Source of the DNA: Emydura subglobosa | Lineage: Eukaryota > Chordata > Testudines > Chelidae | Direction: 5' to 3' | NCBI GenBank assembly: GCA_007922225.1 | Contig: ML679941.1 | Location: 54,275,849 to 54,339,848, forward strand | Length of the DNA: 64,000 bases | In this document: positions 1-14,630 of the stretch, one piece after another | Numbering within the stretch: position 1 is the first letter of the stretch | Layout: each line of letters starts with the position of its first letter | Made by a program: the position numbers and the translations under genes | The notes under the pieces: generated by a model | The model's database searches: none | Told to the model about the DNA's origin: nothing | What the model saw: the letters and a program-made list of their open reading frames with translations, nothing else

Positions 1-3000
1 TGCACTTTCATATGGTATCAACAGTGAATCTGTCAGTCTGTTAATCTTTTGCTTTAAAGTACTCTGATAGTGTATATAAGTACACCTAAAACAAAAGTAC
101 TGCAGAAGACCCTGTCTTTAAAGCTAAGTTCGGTCTTACAATTTCAGTCTTCATTGTTGTTCTGTGAATGTTTATACCACACAGTTAGCTATAACCAAAC
201 TTTTACTTCCAACAGTATTGTTATGAAAAGAGTCTAGCTGTGGACTCATCTTTGAATTTCTTGCTTTCAGAAAGTTGTACTGCAGTTATTAATCAAACTG
301 GGCTATTTTAACAGTTTCCTTTTTTGTGAGTGTACTTGCAAGACTAAGCTTATTATTTTCACACAATCTTAATTCGTATCCCTCTGTTGCTAATGACTGT
401 TCTTGAAAATCTTAAAATGAGACTGAGTCTTTCAGCATTAATTGGGTGTATATTACAGTTTAGGAAGTACATAGATAATTTATCACTTTTGAGTGATGGA
501 TAATTTTCAGAAGTTTGTTTTACTGTTTCTTAAATTTGTGTTGAACAAAAGAAGCAATTGCATAAAGGAAAAGGGAGCAATTTAATGTGATGAGCTGAGG
601 AACAAAGGTGTCAAAAGAAATAGTGAATCTCTCCTCTACTTCCTCATGTTAATGTGTGAAATACATACTACAGTTCTTGGGTTTTTCTGCCTTTACTTCT
701 ACCTTCTCCCTGTTCCTGTTCAGTTGCTAAACTTTGCAGGCAGCTGGATAAGTGATAGGTTATATCTTCAGAAGGTAAATCTGCTACTAATTTTCCTCTA
801 GCAAAAGTAAATTCTCTGAGCTGCCTGAAAAATACTGCAGCTGCTGGAGGGTGGGGGAGTAGCTTACTTGTCTTCTAGCTGTCTTGCTTGACATGCTTAA
901 GAGGCAACTGGACTGCTGTTCAGTTCTGTGTAAAGCTAACTTTTGGAGGATTAGAGTAGGAAATTTTGACACTTTCAGAAATTCCTTTGACGGAGAAGTA
1001 GAGGAATTGCAGATCAATATTTCTTAGACATTTTCTTCCTTTTGAGCACAATCGTGGCTTTTGAGCACACATGAGAAACCTGTGAACAGAACACTCTTAA
1101 GTCCCATAAACATCTGTGGAAATTCATGCATAAAGGGCTATATATGGCTCTCAGTGCACAGTTTATATACACTCAGAACCCAATCTACTTCTCTCTTGGC
1201 TGCTTTGAGGGGAGGGGTCTTTCTGAACGTTGATGAGGGCTGGGAAAGAACACCTCTCTTCTCCTGCCTTATGCAGCAGGTTCCCTTTGGTGCTCAGATA
1301 CTATGGGGAGACAAGTACTTCTGAGGTACTCATCTTTTTATTTCTCTGGTGTTCTTTCTTTCAATTCGGCTATTCCACACAGCAGGATATGTCCTTACTC
1401 CTACTTCTGAGTAAAGCATGCTGCTGTGATTACTGCTGCACTCAGTCTATATTGGCAGTAGTTGAAAGAGATGAAAAACTATGTATGCAGGTGAGAGGGA
1501 GCACTGATGGAAGCAATTAGGGAAAAGGAGGAAAATTAACTAAATTCAATATCAGAACCAAAATATTTGGCTGTACTTTTGGTCTTATCCTTTGTGCTTT
1601 AACACTATTCAACTGAACTTTTAAGGCATTTATTTTTAAAGCATTAAATAGTGCTCTTAAGAAACTGTTCAGCATTCATAGACTTCTTGGATAGATGAGG
1701 TACTGAAAGTGTTAACTGACAAAACATGACTGGCCGTGTTCATGCTGTACCTGTAAACATTCCGGTAAATGTGAAACTTGGGGGTTGACTAATTCACTGT
1801 TAAAATTCTTGTGATAATGAAATACTACACACTGCTCTGACAGCCATTCAAGTAAGTAAGGTGAAGGAGTCTTGCACAGTGATGCAAACTAGACAACACA
1901 CACACTTTCTGAAGAATCCTGGTCCAACAGGACCTGGAGCATTCATAGATTCCAGTCAGAAGGGACCACTGTGATAATCTAGCCTAACCTTCTGTATAAC
2001 ACAAGCCGTAGAACCTCTCCAAAATAATCCTGTTTAACCTATACAGCATACCTTCTAGAAAAAATCCAATCTTGATTTAAATGTTGTTAGTGATGGAAAA
2101 TCCGTCACAACCCTTGCATTCCAAAGGTTAATTATGCTCATTGGTTTAAAAAGAAAAAAAAAAGCAGCAGCACTAGGCCTGTGTTCAGGGTATCATGGTC
2201 AAGAGAATTCTGGGTAGCCCTTTCCTTGAGAGCAGTTGCTTATTGAAACTCCATCTATATATGGAAACTTCTTAGTCACATAGTGACGTGACTCCTTTGA
2301 GAACAAAGATCTGCCTACTTACAGAGAATTTACATAAGGTCAGCACCAGAAGGTGTGAATTCTCTTGATTTGGGCCTCAGAGCGCAGAGCAAAACTCTTA
2401 ATACTAGGGCCATCAGTTTATACATGGTTGAATATGCAAGAGCAACCTTTCCACCATATCATGACTGAAAACAAGGTTCTTGGGGCTTGGAAGAATTATG
2501 TTCTTGGTGTTTGCTTTTTATGAAGCATATAACCATTGTTCACATGCACACAAAAAAATAGTAACTACAGACAGTGTAGTAGAATGTGTCAAATAAGCCC
2601 CTACAACTGCTTCCGTCCATCTCTTCACTTGGCCTTCTGAAGTCAGTGTGTTCAAGTTCAGTAACGGAGGGGAACTTACAGGAGTTGTGTGGTCTCAACT
2701 TGTAGTTTAACCAGTCAAGTAGTTCTTTTTCCACTAGCCTAATACAGCTGGCAATCTTCAGTTGGGAGAGGTCTTGGAGTAAATAGCTTGAGCTGACTTA
2801 GTAAAATGAACTCACTTGAAATATTTTGCACATGTGACCAGATCCTGTGATAACCAGCAGCTCAGTTTACAGTTCTGCAAGCCGTTCATATTCAAATCAA
2901 AATGACTTGATGTAACTCTTAAGTTGCAAAAAGATCTTGTGCTCTTTTTTTCCCCTGTTGGTTGTTAGTGATTCAGCTTCTGTCTTCATTTATATAGATT

Positions 3001-3020
3001 AAAATATCTGTCCTGTTTAG
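1..3020 (+). other. RAP1B: RAP1B intron, 5' part cut by window edge
   Basis: AT-rich intronic DNA upstream of the first recognisable RAP1B exon. I looked for the earlier RAP1B coding blocks (P-loop, switch I and II) and did not see them, so they should lie before the window. The only structure I recognise is a CR1-derived fragment near 1.94-2.16 kb. The short open frames here have no recognisable similarity and look like chance. Confidence 0.7.
1943..2155 (-). mobile_element. CR1 LINE fragment, 3' end, antisense
   Basis: On the + strand this reads as the reverse complement of a CR1 3' end and ORF2 C-terminus. It has the usual series of blocks: a fragment meaning 'gaccactgtgataatctag', then 'taacacaagccgtagaac', then 'tgatggaaaatccgtcaca'. 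The same blocks recur near 11.16, 23.25 and 25.84 kb, so this is a dispersed family. It is decayed, with no usable frame. Confidence 0.65.
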
Positions 3021-4912
<1,892 letters not shown>

Positions 4913-4921
4913 TTCATAGAT

Positions 4922-4929
4922 GTACTGTA
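4922..4929 (+). promoter_or_regulatory. miR-101-type 8mer match in RAP1B 3' UTR
   Basis: GTACTGTA is an 8mer match to the miR-101-3p seed. It lies 10 nt after the RAP1B stop codon, before the UTR intron. A second copy lies at 10083. Sites within about 15 nt of the stop are usually weak because ribosomes clear them, so this copy may do little. Confidence 0.3.
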
Positions 4930-4941
4930 GCTCTGAGCCAG

Positions 4942-7900
4942 GTAAGCTAGCTTGCTTACTTCTAGTTTCTCAGCATTTTTGTTGTTGACTTACCATGAAC
5001 TGTTTTCAAAGGTTAAGTTTAGCTATTACTTTAATAGTGAATACAAAATAGGATCAGAGTTTTTACTTGTTTTAACTTAAAAATATTTGAAATAGTGTTT
5101 TGGGCTTGGCCATCCAGAGTCAACTGAAAAGGCATGCATAAGATATGCCTCTCTCACTAATGGACCAAAATCTTTTGACAGACTAAAGGAACAACTTGTA
5201 TTATGTTCAGAAGAAAATGCAAATATCACATTCCTTTTTGAGGTATCTTAAAGCATTAAATGTAGCTAGCAAAAATAGGCAGGCTTATATGAAGGCTGAT
5301 TAAACAAAATTTATCTTACTGATAAAATTGCAGTTCTGGAAGACAGCAGTATACTACTGTATAGCTAAAATGTCATATTTTGCTTTGTGATCAGTTATAA
5401 ATATGTACATAGGATCATAGAATCTATATTTAGATATAGTTTTTTAAAACTTGCTCTGGACTGTAAGAGCATTGTGTAGGTTTCCCTAACACTTCAAACA
5501 TACGTTGTCCTAATAGAGGAGTTAGTCTTTAAAAAAAGAAATACATTGCAACACGTATATTTGGAAGAGAGCCATTGGACAATCATGTTTCATATGCATC
5601 ACTTCCTGAACCTCTTTTACTGGGAGCTATTGGTTTACTAGATAAACTTTTTTAATGTGACAATTAATTAGTGCCTTATATAGCTAAGAACCAGTTCAAG
5701 CATGCACTTTTTTCGGCCACGTTTTTGAGAAGTTGGTGTTGAGTCACAAAGATCACGTGAAGTCCTCAGATTTCCTTTTCACTTGCGTTTTCAGCTAGGA
5801 TCTGGAGATAATGCTATATTCTCATGGTTGTCCTGCCAGTGGATAGCTGTCACCTGTTCATATTGATTCTTTCAGGTCTGTTGTCAGCCTTCAGTAGGCT
5901 AATTAAATGGATAGGATGCATTTCAGTGGTTCTGTTCTTCTAAGTGCTCTCATACAGGATTGTGTCATCCCTCCCACTCAGTGTATTTGAGGCTTGTGTG
6001 GGTGGAGGGAGTTTTACTGTCTGAGCTATGGTATCATTAGTACAGTGATAACATGCAGACCTGTCTTAAAATTCAGACCTGATTTTCTGACAGGCTCACC
6101 AATGGTCTGACCAGAAGGTATTTAGATTCTTGTCCCAAAATCAGACTACAGAATTACAGGATGTTGAGTTCAATACTTTGGGTATGTGGCAAGGACATTC
6201 ACACTGAGGACAAAGCCAGGCTTTAGAGATCTTCATTAAAATAAATGACAGTTATTAAAGCTACAAACCCTAGAGCTATGAACGTGTAATACAATTCTGT
6301 AGCCCCTTGTGATAACATTCCTTTACAAAAGCTACTTAATCTAACATACTCACACCCTTCTGAGGAGACCCGGCAGTAGGTGACAAAGGACCAACCTTGT
6401 TTCTGGCATGCCAGAATGGGTTTGAGGGTCCAAACTGGTAAAGATCAGGGTCAAGTGTTGACTAATTATGCTATATTGCTAAACGCAGGGAAAGCAAGAA
6501 AAGGACCACTTCCACATGGAGGGTTGCCCTCTTATAGGGTCTTGGTACTATTCTGAATATTCATGTCAGTGCCCAACCTTCCATGCCCAAATCTTATTTC
6601 CTCACCCTAATAAATCTTAAGGTATACATTCTCTATTGGCTAACATACTCTTACATATTAATATCAATGATCTCATCCTTGAAACCATTATCTTTGGCCT
6701 GAACTCTTGTGGTAACCAGTAATCCAGAATCCGGGTAAACACATTCAGCTCTCGATTCAGTTTCCCAAAGTTAAAAAGGGGTAATGGGTAAGCTGTTTAT
6801 CTATGCCAGAGGTTACAAAGATTTATGCTAACTTGCTCAACTAATCATACAGGACACAGGGCCTGTAGGTTCCTTGCATTACAGCTAAATATAATGAAGT
6901 AATGTGTACTGGAATTATTGAGTACAAAAAAAAATATAATAAATCAAACTAATAAAGAATAAACAGATTATATAATATAGCAAGCTTGAAGGCTATCCTC
7001 ATGAGCTACACAGTGCATTCTTTTCTTTTCCAGTATCTGGCCAAAAACTGTCTAGGCTATGTGAAGTGTCCTGAATGCAAATAAAATTTGGTTGGTTGCC
7101 AGAAGCATCTGGAGAGAATGACAAGAATGATGATTACACCCTTTGTTTAATGGGGTTTCACTTTAGTGGTTGGTCTTGATCCCCAATTATTCCTGGGTTT
7201 TGGTAGCCAAAAATTTCTCATCTGTGTGTAGTTTCTCTGACACGATAGTAATCCTATGCCTTTGACTTCAAGGTTGGGCTACTATGAGTTTCACATGGGG
7301 CTACCCTTGAAGACCACTCAAGCTACAGCTGGTACAAAATGTAGCAGCTCATTTCCATATCAGTTAGTTAGCTGCCCACAGCACATTGCACCAATGCCAC
7401 AAAGGCTGTGCTGGTACTTTGTTTGTTGCTGGGTGCAATTCAAGGCTTTAATACAGTATCTGCAAAGCCATACATAAGCAACTTTCAAATTGGTACATAA
7501 GCTGAAATAAGAAGGTAAATACACTGTAAACCAGTTTATCTGAATAATCAATTATAATTACACTCGTATTTTCAAGTAGTATTCCTAAATAATATATATT
7601 GCTTTAAAGTCTAAGCAGTGCTGCCCTCCTCAGTTTGGGTCCTGGCTACAGAACTATTCTCTTCCTCCTCCCAAGGGGACTTGAATGAGCTAGTATATGT
7701 GCTCTCACTTAGTCTGACTCTAGATTTTCAAATCTGGAGATGATTTTCAGTGTACTCTGTCTCCTTGGTCTTGCTAAACCAGAATCTGATTTTTAGGGCA
7801 CAGTATAAAAATCTGTTTGCTCAGACTTTTGCCTAGTGAGGTGTGGTGATGTACAATAGCTGTTTGTTAGTTGACAAACTAAATCTGAAGAGGCAGCCTA

Positions 7901-9810
7901 ATATTATGTATTCTAAGGTTTAAAGACAATGTTGAGAGCACTTATTTTTTTTAAAAGTTGGCTCATATGCACAGCGGAAGTTATATAATCATAACCTAAG
8001 ATAACAAAATTCCATCCTCTTTTAATCAAGTTGGTGTTGAAGTGTGTGATGTTCTACAAAAATTCTGAGTAGGTTTAACCCATTTCTTTATTGTGCTTCT
8101 GTAACTGAAATGGCAGAACAGTGTGGCCTCTTTACATGGGGAGATGCAAATTTGCAAAATTGGTGATAAGTGTTCCTGTCCCTACGTGAAGTTCTGAATT
8201 CGTTTCATTCTGGAGAGATTCTTGTTGACTAGTCAAAAAATACTGAAACATTGTCAAATCTTATAACAATAGATGTGTATGCCAGAACTAAGTAAAGTAA
8301 CAGTTGGGGGGGGGGGGAGGAGTAAAGTAATGGGTCTGTATCAAAACCCCAGACGCCCCTCAACTATTGTAGAAGTGGCATACTCTGTGTACTAATAATA
8401 ATCCATAGACTAACTAAATGGTTTGGGCTCATCATCAGTGTAAAATACAAGCTGACAGAGAAACTGAAAATTAATCTGCCTTCTCTCACTCAAGTTTAGA
8501 GTTTATCCAGGAATCAGGCAAATTTGGGAGATTTTCTATCATGTCTGAGTTACTGAAGTTTTAAATATGGTGGTGCTGGTGCTACAAGTTACGGTTTTGG
8601 TACTTCTGATGCTGCATAGTTGTACCACTTCAATCACTCTACATTGGAATTCCACTGTTTACATTGTTGTTATAGCAAATGATTGATAGTTTTTAAGGTA
8701 ATTTAAATGTATGCTGCCTATATTTCCCTAACCTCATTAAATTATCACTGACAAATGGTGTACCTTTCGGGGTATCAGCATCCACCTGATTTTTTTTTGC
8801 TCCCTGTCTAATTATGTCTTTACAAATCCAAATGTTGGAGAGATTGGTAGTTCTTCACATGACAGCACTAGTGACTCAACACAGTAAGCAGAGAAATGTT
8901 AAAGGAAAATTTACACTCTTGCTTTTCATTGGTTCTTGATATTTAACAAGCAAGGTTATAAAGGTAGAAACTACACTAAATAAAACTTAATTTAAGTTTT
9001 TATTTTTAATAAATCTGGGAGTATCTCTTTGGGTAGCTTTTTGTTCCTGTTGCTCATATAATGTGAAGATCCACATTTCTGGAATTTTTATCATAACTTC
9101 TCCACCTAATTAGTTTTCTGAAACTCTTAAAAAGGCAGCCTCTGGGGCTGTTTTCATTGAAAGGTAAAAGTGAAAATGTTCACTGTTACAGTGAATACCC
9201 ACATAACTTGGGAGTATTGAGTCAAAAAGTCAAGTAGTACACTTGTACATAAGTAGTAAAAATGCACTTATCGAAATGTAGTGCTGTTTTTATAATACTT
9301 CAGTTTTGGTCACAAATTGGCTCATTGGCCCATAAAGCTAGTCCCATTTCCTCATAATATCTTCATCAACCGATCTGACTTTCTTTTCTAAGGTCCCTTT
9401 TGTAACTAAATGGTCAAAAGCAAAATTTTACAAAAATATATTTGAAGAATTCTTTAAAATCCATTTTGTTGGGCTTTTAAACTAATTCAATTAATAAGAT
9501 TAGGTTAAGTATGTTATTAAAAAAGTTCCTAAAATTTTTAACTTAATTCTGAGAGTTCTATTAACTATTTTTATAATTTTCTCCCATTCTGTCTGATTTA
9601 AAATCTGTCAAATACATCATTTTACTGACTTAAATTAAAAAAAAAGTTGCTGATATAAATGTCTGTTGCAACTTTTTACTTTCCAGTGTGAAAACTCAGG
9701 GTCTTGTGTTTCCGAAGCATGTGTCTGAGTTGTTTCAGGCAAAATGCACAGGCAAGATGCAGAACACTTGCACAGTTTTCTAGGACTAATCTCTTGTTTC
9801 AATATTACAG
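4942..9810 (+). other. RAP1B: intron within the RAP1B 3' UTR
   Basis: The donor 'gccag|gtaagc' and the acceptor 'aatattacag|gtctg' define an intron of 4,869 bases lying wholly after the stop codon. It contains an L2-like LINE scrap near 7.3 kb. A stretch at about 6.1-6.9 kb looks repeat-like but I could not place it. The poly-G run near 8.31 kb is simple sequence. No coding exon is seen. Confidence 0.85.
7265..7465 (+). mobile_element. L2-like LINE ORF2 C-terminal scrap
   Basis: A broken + strand frame carries MGLPLKT, then a track matching the L2-clade pattern 'GLP..LQLVQNAAARL ... HITPVL..LHWLPV ... FK', seen here as HIAPMP and VQFKAL. This is the region after the reverse-transcriptase core. 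The pattern is spread over more than one frame, so the copy is old. The clade is inferred from the motif only. Confidence 0.5.
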
Positions 9811-9934
9811 GTCTGAAGAACTGTTGCCCAATTCAACAGTGCCAGCATTCCAACTTTATTAAACCTACCAACATTTTAAATGGACTTTCCTGTGGTGGTA
9901 CCCTTTAAGAAGTGGATGAAAGCTACTACATCAG

Positions 9935-9942
9935 TTTGCACA
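9935..9942 (+). promoter_or_regulatory. miR-19-type 8mer match in RAP1B 3' UTR
   Basis: TTTGCACA is an 8mer match to the miR-19 seed, about 125 nt into the terminal UTR exon. Seed matches arise by chance; only conservation across species would make this site credible. Confidence 0.3.
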
Positions 9943-10082
9943 TTCTAATCACTTTCCAGTGTCACAAGAGATTTTTACTTATAAATATTCTAAGTGTATG
10001 CAACTGGTAAAACCAGAGCCTACATCCAGTATTACTGATAAGAGACGTTCATCCACCAATGTTGTACATGTATGAAAACTGT

Positions 10083-10090
10083 GTACTGTA
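10083..10090 (+). promoter_or_regulatory. miR-101-type 8mer match in RAP1B 3' UTR
   Basis: GTACTGTA matches the miR-101-3p seed as an 8mer. It is the second such site in this mature 3' UTR, and a weaker GTACTGTG follows near 10740. Confidence 0.35.
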
Positions 10091-10164
10091 TACTTCAATA
10101 ATCCCCATACTTTCTATTGGAGAGTACAATAATGTAAATCCTGAAAGCACCACTATTTTAGCAT

Positions 10165-10170
10165 AATAAA
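10165..10170 (+). terminator. RAP1B: proximal poly(A) signal candidate, RAP1B
   Basis: AATAAA inside the terminal exon, 850 nt before the distal signal. Use of this site would drop the miR-30-type match at 10472. Confidence 0.45.
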
Positions 10171-10471
10171 AGAAAGTCCAAAGAGCTCCTATATAGACTA
10201 CTCCAGATAACTTTGCTTCATCGGTATTTGTAGCTTATTGTAACTTTTTTTAAAGAAATACAGGATCATCATCATCATATTATACAAAACCGCTTTGATT
10301 AACACAACAGCTATATAGTTTTTTAATTTTAGGAAAAACCTGTGGAGACAGTGATCTAGTCTTTAAAATAAGAGTCCTTTCAGTATGTCTGACTAAAGAC
10401 ATTGCCTTTAATATCTGTTGGGAAGGAAATGTCCAGACTTTTCAACCTTTTATTGTATGTTTCCTTTTCCT

Positions 10472-10479
10472 TGTTTACA
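10472..10479 (+). promoter_or_regulatory. miR-30-type 8mer match in RAP1B 3' UTR
   Basis: TGTTTACA is an 8mer match to the miR-30 seed, between the proximal and distal poly(A) signals, so only the long UTR form would carry it. Confidence 0.3.
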
Positions 10480-11014
10480 TAGGGAACAATGTTTATAGTT
10501 GTGTGTACAGTGGGGGTCTACAACAAGAAGTGTATATTTTAAAATGATTTTTTAATGATTTAACAATTTTGTAAATCATTTTCAGGCTTCTGCAGCTGTA
10601 GATTCTCACTGTTAATTCCCTTGCTTGCTCATGCATAAGTGTATTTGCAATACCAAATATACAGGTTTTAGTACTTTTGCCTGTTAGTGATTGTTTTACA
10701 TGTGTAACGTTTTGGTTGAGATGTTAAATGGTGGAAGAGTACTGTGGATGTGAATGTGGGAAGTAATTTTAATCATGTGTAATTGGTCACAGGGCCTAAG
10801 TTGCAGTAATTAACTTTTGCTGATTTATTTAACAATGCCTTGTTGCTTTGTATGAATTAACGTTTGGGTGTAAAGATTGTGTGTATATCCAACAGGGAGC
10901 CACAGTATTTAAATTGACCAACCTAATGTTACAACTGCTTTGAAGTGGCCAAATGTAAACTAAAAGCCTTAATTAAAAGTGGTGCAATTTTGTATGACTT
11001 AGCATCAGTAGTTC

Positions 11015-11020
11015 AATAAA
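11015..11020 (+). terminator. RAP1B: distal poly(A) signal, RAP1B
   Basis: AATAAA followed 10-20 nt later by a plausible cleavage region and then a GT-rich stretch ('gttttgtgtagtgtttt') near 11070. This is taken as the main 3' end of RAP1B. Confidence 0.7.
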
Positions 11021-11154
11021 TTTGGATTGCCATGCAAGGGCTTGCATTACAATTATCTACTACTTGAATGTTTTGTGTAGTGTTTTAACAGTGCCAGTAA
11101 ATATGGGTTTAACAATTTTAAACAATGTGCATTTTGCACTGTGTGGCTTCATAA

Positions 11155-11250
11155 ATCTTAGGACCAAAAGGGAGGGGGGACCCTTCTGATCATACATTCT
11201 GGCCTTCTGCGTAACACAAGCCATAGGAATTCATCCAGCTTAATGAGGGT
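11155..11250 (-). mobile_element. CR1 3'-end scrap, antisense
   Basis: It shares the block 'gcgtaacacaagccatag' and the preceding 'cttctgatcatacattctgg' with the CR1 fragment at 1.94 kb. Only the extreme 3' end remains. Confidence 0.5.
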
Positions 11251-12430
11251 GAGTGAGTAAGTGCCCATTGATGACCATGACTACAAATGTTGTCTATCTA
11301 GTGTTACATAGACAGATGGGTTTTTCTCAGAGCACTAGTAGTATCACATTCAAATTTTTCTTTTCCTGTGGAAAACACTTACTAAAGGAAGCAATCCATA
11401 TGACATGAGTTTTCAGTGGCTGTTTTGGGGTACTTGAAAGTGTTGTTTGTAACTATTTGACTTTTTATAGGATGATCTTATCACTAAAATCAGCATGTTA
11501 TGGCTATTAAAAAGTCTCTCTGGATGAAGTGAACTAACATACTGCTTCTTTCTAGATTAAAACATGCTTTCTCCAAGATCAAACAAGTATCTGCAATGCT
11601 AGGTACAGAAGTCTCACCTCCCTCTCTCTCTCTCTCTCTCTAAAAACATTAAGGTTGCAACGTCAAGCACTCATTTAGGATATGATAGAATTAAGGTTGC
11701 CTTTACCACTGTAATTCAGCCCCTTTTGTGCATATGCATTATGATGGTCTTTAACATGACATAATCGCATCTTTTTTTCCACAAGACCCCTGCCTCAGTC
11801 AGTGCATAGAATGGATGGTGCTCACTAAATCAAGTGTTGTTCAATATTTTTATCCTCATTCAACTTTTGGCCTTATGCCACATTTACTGTAGATTATTCA
11901 AACTCTTAATTGAAGCCTGAATTATTTTCTCGTGGGCTTTTCTATGGCATTCATCACTGTAATATGAGTGCTTTAGATACACATCTGAGCAGTATCACCA
12001 TTTGGAAAATGAGCTGAGCTCATGGCTCCAGGAGGAAAGATGTAGCTCAAGTGGGGGCCTTGATGGGAGAAGGAAAAGGGACTAGGAAACAGGATTCCAC
12101 AGCCTACCAGTGGGCCCCACAGCTTCTGCAATTCCCTGGTCACCCTTAGGATTAATCAGGGTTGCTGTATGGCTCCTGCGGGGGTGGGGGGGTGCTCCTG
12201 GCTGTGAGGATCCTCCACTCCCCATCACTCCCAATGAGACCCACCACTGTCACATCACAATGCAAGAGGCTATAGGGTGAGTGCACAGGTGTTAGGTACT
12301 CTCCTTCCTTCAGGTGGGGGGGGTGCTCTGTGATCTCCCTACATGAGACTTGTATAGACTCAGCTGCCAAAATCAGTGGGGGGTGGAGTGTATACTTCAG
12401 CTGCCTCACCATGCTCTCGGGTGGGATGGC
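11251..12430. other. intergenic stretch with a (CT)n microsatellite
   Basis: No gene seen. A (CT)n run lies at about 11620-11641. Near 12.04 kb the base composition changes abruptly to GC-rich; this may be the decayed upstream part of the Tx1-like LINE that follows, but I could not read its protein. Confidence 0.6.
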
Positions 12431-12439
12431 CTCTCGGGA

Positions 12440-14630
12440 ATGGGGGGCTCACCCTGCTGCCTAAAAAGGGGGACCTCTGTGATATCAGGTTTTGCTCTCC
12501 AGCATGGACTCTGATGTTGTAGTGAAAGTCATCTCACTGGGGCCGGGGGCTGAGTTGGTGGATGTGATCTGCTCTGACCAGATCTACACCATTCTGGCCT
12601 GGACCATCTTTGATGACCTCTGTCTGGCACAGGACATTCTCCATCAAGAGTGTAGAGAAGGTCTGTCGTTCACCCACCTGTCCTTGGACCAGGAGAAGAT
12701 ATTTGACAGCGCACTTGGGGGGCTTTTGGCTTCCAGCCCTGCTTCATGGGGTTTCCCCAAGTGCTGTAGGCCTTTGTGGATCAAGCTCAACTGGGCCTTG
12801 ACTGAAAATGTCATCTTTGGTTGAGGGGTACGTCGGGGTGCCCACTGTCTGCTAGCAAACCCTCCTTTTTCTTTTCCACAAGAGGATGTTGAGGTTGGTG
12901 CTTGGGGAGCCAGACTTTTGGGTGGTCCTGTCAGCATATGTTGATGACATGCTCCTCTTGGGCCAAGACCCAGGTGACCTCTCATGGGTTGGGTCTTGCC
13001 AATTCATCTATTTGGTGGCTTCCTCCATCTAGGTCAACTGGGTCAAAAGCTCTGGCTCGAGGGACAGGTGACAGGCAGGCTTCCTCCCACCCATGCTCCA
13101 GGCCATTTGGTGGAATGCAGGTCCATTGCTCTACCTGGGCATGTATCTTTCTGCCAGTGGTCCCTCCCTGCTGGAGAATTGGAGCAATCTAGAGGCCAGG
13201 GTATCCGACCAGCTGTGGAGGCAGAAGACATGGCTGCTCCAGTAACTTACTTTCAGGGAAGGGTGCTGATAGTCAGTCAGTTGGTCCTATCCGTGCTCTG
13301 GCACCAGTTAAACACTCTGAAGCCACCCCCAGAACCCCTGGTCAGCCTCCAGAAGAAGATCCTGGAGTTCTGCTGGTGAGGGCTGCAGTGGGTCTCTGTG
13401 TGTCCTAAGCCTCCCCTTGTGGAAGGGCAGATAGGGCCTGGTGTACAATCACAGCTAGGTCCATGCCTTCTGGTTCTGCACAAACTCCTTCACCATGTAT
13501 ATAGTCTGGCATGGAGTGTGCTGCAAGGGCTCCAATGTGACCAGCAGCTCTTTTACCTCCACCTGCGAGGTCTTCCCCAAGACCTCTCTGAGCTGTGGGC
13601 CTTTTAGCAGGACACTCTCAGAATCTGGAACTAGTCTCATTGGCCAGGTCTGTAGCGGTCATCGAGGGGGAAGACCTCCACACAGAGCCCTGGCTATACA
13701 ACCTCCAGCTCCTCCCTTGACAGAGTCTTCCTTGATGTGCTGGAGGTTGATCCTGGCTAGTACCCCAAGACTGAGACCTTCTGGACTATGATCAAAGGGA
13801 GTGGGTGGATCCCCTACAGCACTCTACCAGTGCATGGGGTTGCATGTCCCCTGTTGTGTGGTCCAGCAGGCAAGAGCTGCTTTGCCTCCTGCTTCTCTCA
13901 CTTTCCTCAAGTAGGTCTTGTGGGAGGGTGCTCCTCACTCACCCCTGGCCCTCTGGAACTCACCATAGGGCCCCTGCTCTGCAGGACTCCCCAGCTGTCC
14001 CAAACATGTCACTTGAGCTGGCTGCACAATATCCAGGCAGTCTGCCTCTGACTGTGCCTAAAGAACAGCTGGGTGTGCCCATGCTTCACCCCATCCTCTT
14101 CCTCACATCCTTCCATGAGACTGAGTGGTGAGACCTGTCACCACCCGAGGAGGGCAAGGTACCCCAGTAGGCAGTCTGTACTCCACTATGGGCCCACGAC
14201 CCTCTGGGAATATTAGTTGGCAGTGCTCTCACTGAGCTGTGAGCACAGGTGTGTACCTGGTGTGGTTCACAAACTCTCCTAACATGTCCTTTCTGCAGTG
14301 AGAGGGAGACCCTGGCATGCATCTATGTAGGGTGCATCCCTTCTGGTTCCTCCAGAACTTCTTACTGCGGTTCTAACTGCACTTTTCCCTATGCCTCCCA
14401 TCCATGGTCTCACAAAGTTGTAGGACCTCCTCGTCAACCTTCTCATGGCACTGGCTAAGGTGGGCCATCCATCACTCTAGGACTGTGGGACCTGTTTCTG
14501 ATCTCTTGTAAAATTGTGCTTCCAGGCACCGTTCCTCTGGGTCCACTGACTCCCCAGCCACTCTTGAGGAGTAGTGGGTGCTGTTGGGGGTTCTCTGCTC
14601 AGAGTCCCACTCTAGAGCCCTGATTTCCAA
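12440..14630 (+). mobile_element. Tx1-like (L1-superfamily) LINE ORF2 fossil
   Basis: This is a decayed non-LTR reverse transcriptase on the + strand, spread over three frames with many stops and shifts. In order I read LTLLPKKGDLCD near 12.45 kb (RT fingers), DQIYTILAWTIFDD and LSFTHLSLDQEKIFD near 12.57-12.71 kb (catalytic motif A region), LNWALTENVIFG near 12.79 kb and LSAYVDDMLLL near 12.93 kb (the YxDD motif). LQKKILEFCW follows near 13.35 kb (thumb), then a Cys-poor remnant of the C-terminal domain to about 14.6 kb. The SLDQEKaFD and AYxDD style is typical of Tx1-type LINEs of fish and reptiles. High GC sets it apart from its surroundings. The short open frames listed by position here (for example 12492-12824 and 12984-13379) are pieces of it, not genes. 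Confidence 0.8.

Larger units (their letters stand above)
9811..11035 (+). other. RAP1B: RAP1B terminal 3' UTR exon
   Basis: The sequence directly after the acceptor (gtctgaagaactgttgccc) is what I recall of the RAP1B 3' UTR, and it continues as AT-rich non-coding DNA to the signal AATAAA at 11015-11020. The 3' end is therefore placed at about 11035. A proximal AATAAA at 10165 allows a shorter form. Candidate microRNA seed matches lie at 9935, 10083 and 10472. Confidence 0.8.

Noticed and set aside
7020..7090. 'gaatgcaaataaaatttgg' as a poly(A) signal ending an alternative RAP1B transcript
   Set aside because: AATAAA occurs often in AT-rich introns, and the next UTR exon at 9811 matches the known RAP1B UTR.
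12492..13791. Several + and - strand frames of 60-131 codons
   Set aside because: The + strand ones are pieces of the decayed Tx1-like reverse transcriptase; the - strand ones are shadows of it.
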